Origin: JBFKQC01 sp041627895
GTDB taxonomy: Bacteria > Pseudomonadota > Alphaproteobacteria > Rhodobacterales > Rhodobacteraceae
DNA: 63,516 nt
Reading direction: 5' to 3'
NCBI GenBank assembly: GCA_041627895.1
Contig: JBFKQC010000012.1
Span: forward strand, 1-63,516
Below the pieces are notes generated by a model. The model ran no database searches. It saw only the letters and a list, made by a program, of their open reading frames with translations, and was not told the DNA's origin. The translations under genes and the position numbers were made by a program. Below, piece after piece: positions 61,599-63,516 of the stretch (position 1 is the first letter of the stretch; each line of letters starts with the position of its first letter).

Positions 61599-62066
61599 TC
61601 ACGCCGTCCCGGTCGAGCCGAAGCCGCCGGCCCCGCGCGCGGTGTCGCCCAGCGACCCGGCCGGATCGAACCGCACCTGCACCACCGGCGCCACGACCAG
61701 CTGCGCGATGCGCGCGCCGTGATCCACCGTGAATGGCGCGGCCCCCAGGTTGACCAGGATCACGCCAAGCGGCCCGCGATAGTCGCTGTCGATCGTCCCC
61801 GGCGTGTTCAGCACCGTCACCCCGTGCTTCAGCGCCAGGCCCGAGCGCGGCCGCACCTGCATCTCATGGCCCGGCGGGATCTCCACCCGCAGCCCGGTCG
61901 GCACCAGCGCCCGTTCGCCGGGCGCCAGCACCAGCCCCCCCGCGCGCTCGGGCCCGGGCAGGTTGGCCCGCACATCCGCCCCGGCCGCCCCCGCCGAGGC
62001 ATAATGCGGAAACGCGACCGCCGGGTCGGCCCATTCCTCGCGCATGATCTTCACGACCGGGGGCAC
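61599..62066 (-). CDS. dut: Deoxyuridine 5'-triphosphate nucleotidohydrolase (dUTPase)
   Basis: Removes dUTP and supplies dUMP for thymidylate synthesis; homotrimer. The 155-residue protein carries all five motifs: GADVRANL, RPRSGLALKHG, GTIDSDYRGP, ARIAQLVV and GAGGFGSTG. Start is GTG at 62066 (MPPVVKIMREEW) behind AAGGAG. It lies between coaBC (105 bases upstream) and the MoeB-like gene. Confidence 0.97.
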   Translation of the reverse strand: MPPVVKIMREEWADPAVAFPHYASAGAAGADVRANLPGPERAGGLVLAPGERALVPTGLRVEIPPGHEMQVRPRSGLALKHGVTVLNTPGTIDSDYRGPLGVILVNLGAAPFTVDHGARIAQLVVAPVVQVRFDPAGSLGDTARGAGGFGSTGTA

Positions 62067-62171
62067 CGGCAGGCTCCTTCATTTCGCCGGACATGGCCCG
62101 CGCAAAGCCCCCGGCCGCGGCAGGGACCGGGACCCGAGCCGGGGACAGCGCCCCCCGCGCGATCCTGCGCC

Positions 62172-63371
62172 TCAGCCATCGCCCAGCGCCTCGGCGATCT
62201 TCGCCGCCAGCTTCCGCGCCACCTCGTCCTTGTCCATCCGCGGCCAGTCCTCGGCCCCCTCGCCCGAGATCAGCGTAACGGCATTCTCGGTCCCGCCCAT
62301 GATGCCGGTGCCGGGCGAGACGTCGTTGGCGAGGATCCAGTCGCAGCCCTTCCTGGCGCGCTTTGCCGTGGCATTCGCCACCACGTCGTCGGTCTCGGCG
62401 GCGAAGCCCACCACCAGGCGCGGCCGGCCCTCGCCCATCCGCGCCACGGTGGCCAGGATGTCCGGGTTTTCCGCAAACCGCAGGCTCGGCAATTTGCCTT
62501 CCACCTTCTTGATCTTGCTCGGCTGATCCTCCGCCATCCGCCAGTCCGCCACGGCCGCCGCGAACACCGCCGCATCCGCCGGCAGCGCCGCCTCGACCGC
62601 GTCCAGCATCTGCCGCGCGGTCTCGACGCGGACCACCGCGACGCCGTCAGGCGGCGCAACCGTTCCCGGCCCGGTCACGAACGTCACCCGCGCCCCCAGC
62701 GCCGCGCAGGCCCGCGCGATCGCCGTGCCCTGCGCCCCGGACGAGCGGTTCGCGATATAGCGCACCGGGTCGATCGGCTCGTGCGTCGGCCCCGAGGTCA
62801 CCAGCACGTGGCGCCCGCTCAGCGGTCCGTCCATCAGCGCCGCCTCCACCGCGGCGACGATTTCCAGCGGCTCGGCCATCCGCCCCGGCCCGTATTCGCC
62901 GCAGGCCATGTCGCCCTCGTTCGGGCCCACCACCAGCACGCCGTCGCCGGTCAGCGTCGCCAGGTTGCGCTGCGTGGCGGCATGCTGCCACATCCGCAGG
63001 TTCATCGCCGGCGCGATCAGCACCCGCTTGTCGGTCGCCATCAGCACCGTCGAGGCCAGATCAGAGGCCAGCCCGCCCGCCATCTTCGCCATCAGATCGG
63101 CGGTGCAGGGCGCCACGACCAACAGATCGGCGTCGCGGGAAAGCTCGATATGCCCCATCTCGGCCTCGTCGGTCAGGTCGAACAGATCGCGATAGACCTT
63201 CTCGGCCGCCAGCGCCGAGGCGGAAAGCGGCGTCACGAATTCCCCCGCGGCACGGGTCAGCACCGGCACCACCGTCGCACCGCGCTCGCGCAGCCGCCGG
63301 ATCAGGTCCAGCGACTTGTAGGCCGCGATCCCGCCGCCGATGATCAAAAGGATGCGCTTTCCCGCCAGCAT
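62172..63371 (-). CDS. coaBC: Bifunctional phosphopantothenoylcysteine decarboxylase / synthase
   Basis: Makes 4'-phosphopantetheine for coenzyme A. The 399-residue protein has an N-terminal flavoprotein decarboxylase (residues 1-about 190, GKRILLIIGGGIAAYKSLDL; active-site PAMNLRMW and catalytic cysteine in MACGEYGPGRMAE) and a C-terminal CTP-dependent ligase (VTSGPTHEPIDPVRYIANRSSG; KIKK loop). Start ATG 63371 behind AAGGGG. The remaining 145 bases to the window edge are GC-rich with no gene I can support. Confidence 0.96.
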   Translation of the reverse strand: MLAGKRILLIIGGGIAAYKSLDLIRRLRERGATVVPVLTRAAGEFVTPLSASALAAEKVYRDLFDLTDEAEMGHIELSRDADLLVVAPCTADLMAKMAGGLASDLASTVLMATDKRVLIAPAMNLRMWQHAATQRNLATLTGDGVLVVGPNEGDMACGEYGPGRMAEPLEIVAAVEAALMDGPLSGRHVLVTSGPTHEPIDPVRYIANRSSGAQGTAIARACAALGARVTFVTGPGTVAPPDGVAVVRVETARQMLDAVEAALPADAAVFAAAVADWRMAEDQPSKIKKVEGKLPSLRFAENPDILATVARMGEGRPRLVVGFAAETDDVVANATAKRARKGCDWILANDVSPGTGIMGGTENAVTLISGEGAEDWPRMDKDEVARKLAAKIAEALGDG

Positions 63372-63516
63372 CGCCTACCCCTTGCCCGCCGCCCGAAACC
63401 TAAGCCCGCGGCGGCCGAGACACAACGCCAAGGCGCATCGCGCCCCTCCGGACCCGCCCGCGCCACCCGGCCGGCCCGCGCCACGCCTGGCGCGACGGCG
63501 CCCGCGCCTTCCGGGG

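Overview
The window is a GC-rich chromosomal segment (I estimate the high 60s percent GC by eye) from an alphaproteobacterium, most likely Rhodobacteraceae/Paracoccaceae sensu lato. The basis is gene content and order: the atpHAGD order, hisS-hisZ-hisG with a short-form HisG, class II NrdJ, DUF2125 and DUF1489 proteins, coaBC-dut-moeB, a divergent slyX, and the BMP-type transporter fused to an xdhABC operon. I see no phage genes, transposases, CRISPR arrays, tRNAs or rRNAs. About 51 protein genes are supported, densely packed, many with 4-base ATGA start/stop overlaps.

Layout. 1-4034: F1 ATP synthase genes (atpD is cut by the left edge). 4345-9385: methyltransferase, glyoxalase II, ClpA, M23 peptidase. 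9434-13792: a proton-channel-type MotA/ExbB + MotB/OmpA pair whose MotB partner carries a very long coiled coil with exact 28-residue repeats. 13874-16521: ChaC, DUF2125, extensin-like protein. 16518-18523: hisC-tyrC-extensin operon. 18787-20687: ribosomal protein S4 and a Hint-domain protein. 20914-23757: B12-dependent ribonucleotide reductase and DUF1489. 23953-27229: hisG-hisZ-hisS. 27348-29263: slyX, a zinc-ribbon membrane protein, a lipoprotein. 29333-32782: dnaE.

33087-42494 is one long plus-strand operon: xanthine dehydrogenase (xdhA, xdhB, chaperone xdhC) followed by a nucleoside/purine-type ABC importer (ATPase, two permeases, BMP-family binding protein) and a good intrinsic terminator. 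This looks like a purine scavenging unit: import, then oxidation to urate.

42726-56390 is more accessory: an unknown four-helix membrane protein, aldo/keto reductase plus FAD oxidoreductase, AhpD-like protein, a secreted SH3/beta-gamma-crystallin protein, a GcvT-type dimethylglycine dehydrogenase, a sulfotransferase, a hydrolase/lipoprotein/hydroxyacid dehydrogenase operon, a two-SH3 protein, a KpsS-like protein and a cation diffusion facilitator. 56549-63371 holds an M3 oligopeptidase, an amino-acid ABC binding protein and permease without an ATPase, a membrane-anchored MoeB/ThiF protein, dUTPase and CoaBC.

The best candidates for undescribed biology are the motor-like pair with the 84-bp/28-residue repeat stalk, an intergenic repeat family found at three places (one of which supplies a ribosome binding site), and an 8-bp tandem array 3' of hisG. 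No obvious new defence system is present. All function calls are from reading the sequence; no database search was run.
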